From positions 1-14,183 of the forward strand of contig CANIWY010000020.1 of NCBI GenBank assembly GCA_947471695.1: a stretch of 14,183 nucleotides of DNA. The letters are read 5' to 3'. This DNA comes from Nitrosomonadaceae bacterium (GTDB lineage: Bacteria > Pseudomonadota > Gammaproteobacteria > Burkholderiales > Nitrosomonadaceae). Shown here in pieces: positions 13,257-14,183 of this stretch. Made by a program: the position numbers and the translations under genes. Each line of letters opens with the position of its first letter. The stretch's first letter is position 1. The notes under the pieces were generated by a model, which ran no database searches, had not been told where the DNA came from, and saw nothing but the letters and a program-made list of their open reading frames with translations.

Positions 13257-14144
13257 TCACTCCGCCTTGATCAGCGTTCCCACACCCTCGTCTGTCAATA
13301 CCTCCAGCAAGAGCGCGTGATCCACCCTCCCGTCAATGATGTGACAGGATTTAACGCCGGCCTTCACTGCATCAAGCGCAGACCCAATTTTAGGCAACAT
13401 TCCACCAGAGATGGTCCCATCTGCGAACAATTGGTCCACGCTCTTAGCCGTGAGTCCGGTCAGTAAGTTGCCATCCTTATCCAGCACACCAGGAGTATTG
13501 GTGAGTAAGATCAGCTTTTCTGCATTTAAAATTTCTGCCAACTTACCGGCCACCAGATCCGCATTGATATTATAAGATTCGCCATTAACACCCACACCAA
13601 TCGGTGCAATGACCGGGATAAAGTTGCGTGTATCAAGAAGCGCGATCAGCGCAGGATCGATACTCTCGATCTCTCCAACCTGCCCGATATCGAGCCACTC
13701 TCCTGCCCTCTCCTTGTCCGGCATCAGCATCTTTCTTGCACGGATGAAGGCACCATCCTTACCCGTAAGACCAACCGCAAGGCCACCATGACGGTTGATG
13801 AGGTTGACGATATCCTTATTGACGAGTCCTCCCAGAACCATCTCCACCACATCCATGGTCTCTGAATCAGTGACCCTCATACCCTGAATAAATTCACCCT
13901 TCTTGCCGATCCGCTTGAGCATCTCGCTGATCTGAGGCCCTCCCCCGTGAACAATCACCGGGTTCATCCCCACCAGCTTTAGTAATACCACGTCACGGGC
14001 AAACCCCTGCTTCAGGCTCTCCTCAGTCATGGCATTACCACCGTACTTGATCACAATGGTCTTTCCATGAAAGCGCTGGATATAGGGCAGCGCCTCAGCC
14101 AGGATATTGGCCTTTTCTTTAGCGGTGGATGGAGACAGAGGCAT
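13257..14144 (-). CDS. argB: acetylglutamate kinase ArgB (arginine-sensitive hexameric type)
   Basis: ArgB phosphorylates N-acetyl-L-glutamate with ATP, the second step of arginine synthesis. The 295-residue protein has the phosphate-binding Lys33 with GGNAM (KYGGNAM, 33-39), the glycine loop VHGGGPQI (65-72), FIQGMRVTD (85-93) with the substrate-binding Arg90, and INADLVAGKLA and GGMLPKI further on. It has an N-terminal helix of about 20 residues before the kinase core and ends with EGVGTLI. Both features mark the hexameric form inhibited by arginine and are absent from the shorter E. coli enzyme (258 residues). Feedback inhibition is thus expected but inferred. A GAGAG stretch upstream supports the ATG at 14144. 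Confidence 0.97.
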   Translation of the reverse strand: MPLSPSTAKEKANILAEALPYIQRFHGKTIVIKYGGNAMTEESLKQGFARDVVLLKLVGMNPVIVHGGGPQISEMLKRIGKKGEFIQGMRVTDSETMDVVEMVLGGLVNKDIVNLINRHGGLAVGLTGKDGAFIRARKMLMPDKERAGEWLDIGQVGEIESIDPALIALLDTRNFIPVIAPIGVGVNGESYNINADLVAGKLAEILNAEKLILLTNTPGVLDKDGNLLTGLTAKSVDQLFADGTISGGMLPKIGSALDAVKAGVKSCHIIDGRVDHALLLEVLTDEGVGTLIKAE

Positions 14145-14168
14145 AACGACTCTCAGTAAATTTAGTCT

Positions 14169-14174
14169 ATTTTA
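14169..14174 (-). promoter_or_regulatory. possible -10 box upstream of argB
   Basis: TAAAAT on the minus strand lies about 25 bp before the argB ATG and matches the sigma70 -10 box at 5 of 6 positions. The matching -35 region would be beyond the window edge, so the promoter cannot be judged fully. Confidence 0.3.
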
Positions 14175-14183
14175 CACCGGGAA

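Noticed and set aside
1..14183. CRISPR arrays, tRNA/rRNA genes, transposases and phage genes
   Set aside because: No regularly spaced repeats, cloverleaf sequences or mobile-element proteins were recognised on either strand.

Overview
This window looks like an ordinary chromosomal segment of a betaproteobacterium, most plausibly a Nitrosomonadales or Gallionellaceae-type autotroph. That assignment is inference. It rests on base composition that looks near 50% G+C by eye, on a bioB-F-H-C biotin order, on an argB-slmA pair, on a gpmA-envC-ctpA-moeB cluster divergent from a yibN-grxC-secB-gpsA cluster, and on a TIGR04073-type exosortase-associated protein. No insertion sequence, phage gene, CRISPR array, tRNA or rRNA was seen.

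Layout. (1) Positions 1-3496, minus strand: biotin genes in transcription order bioB, bioF, bioH, bioC. bioC runs off the left edge. Overlapping or abutting ends (bioF/bioH share 17 bp, bioH/bioC share no gap) indicate one translationally coupled operon. Its likely promoter lies near 3598-3626 and carries a palindrome that fills the -35/-10 spacer. (2) Positions 3497-3950: a 454-bp non-coding stretch with the bio promoter, a possible 7-codon leader ORF with a strong ribosome binding site, and two hairpins, ahead of a small secreted TIGR04073-family protein at 3951-4304. (3) Positions 4305-4742: a non-coding gap with an 11-bp perfect inverted repeat and a possible coding relic. (4) trmL on the plus strand, converging on (5) a minus-strand operon running from 8050 down to 5305: yibN-like rhodanese, grxC, secB, a tandem-SH3 secreted protein, gpsA. 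(6) Divergent from it, a plus-strand operon: gpmA, envC, ctpA, moeB (8321-12603). (7) Minus-strand slmA and argB close the window; the 3' ends of moeB and slmA overlap by 4 bp.

How the genes work together. BioC and BioH let fatty-acid synthesis build a pimeloyl thioester by capping and uncapping malonyl-ACP. BioF starts the biotin rings and BioB inserts sulfur; BioA and BioD are not in view. The yibN/grxC/secB/gpsA group joins protein export, thiol redox and phospholipid precursor supply. EnvC, CtpA and the SH3 protein point to cell-envelope and septum work, and SlmA to division-site control. The order yibN-grxC-secB-gpsA opposite a phosphoglycerate mutase plus envC resembles the E. coli gpmM-envC / yibN-grxC-secB-gpsA locus, with gpmM replaced by the unrelated gpmA.

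I did not find a convincing new biological system. The best candidates for a second look are the bioB promoter palindrome, the structured 3497-3950 leader region, the rhodanese lacking its catalytic cysteine, and the coupled SH3 gene between secB and gpsA.
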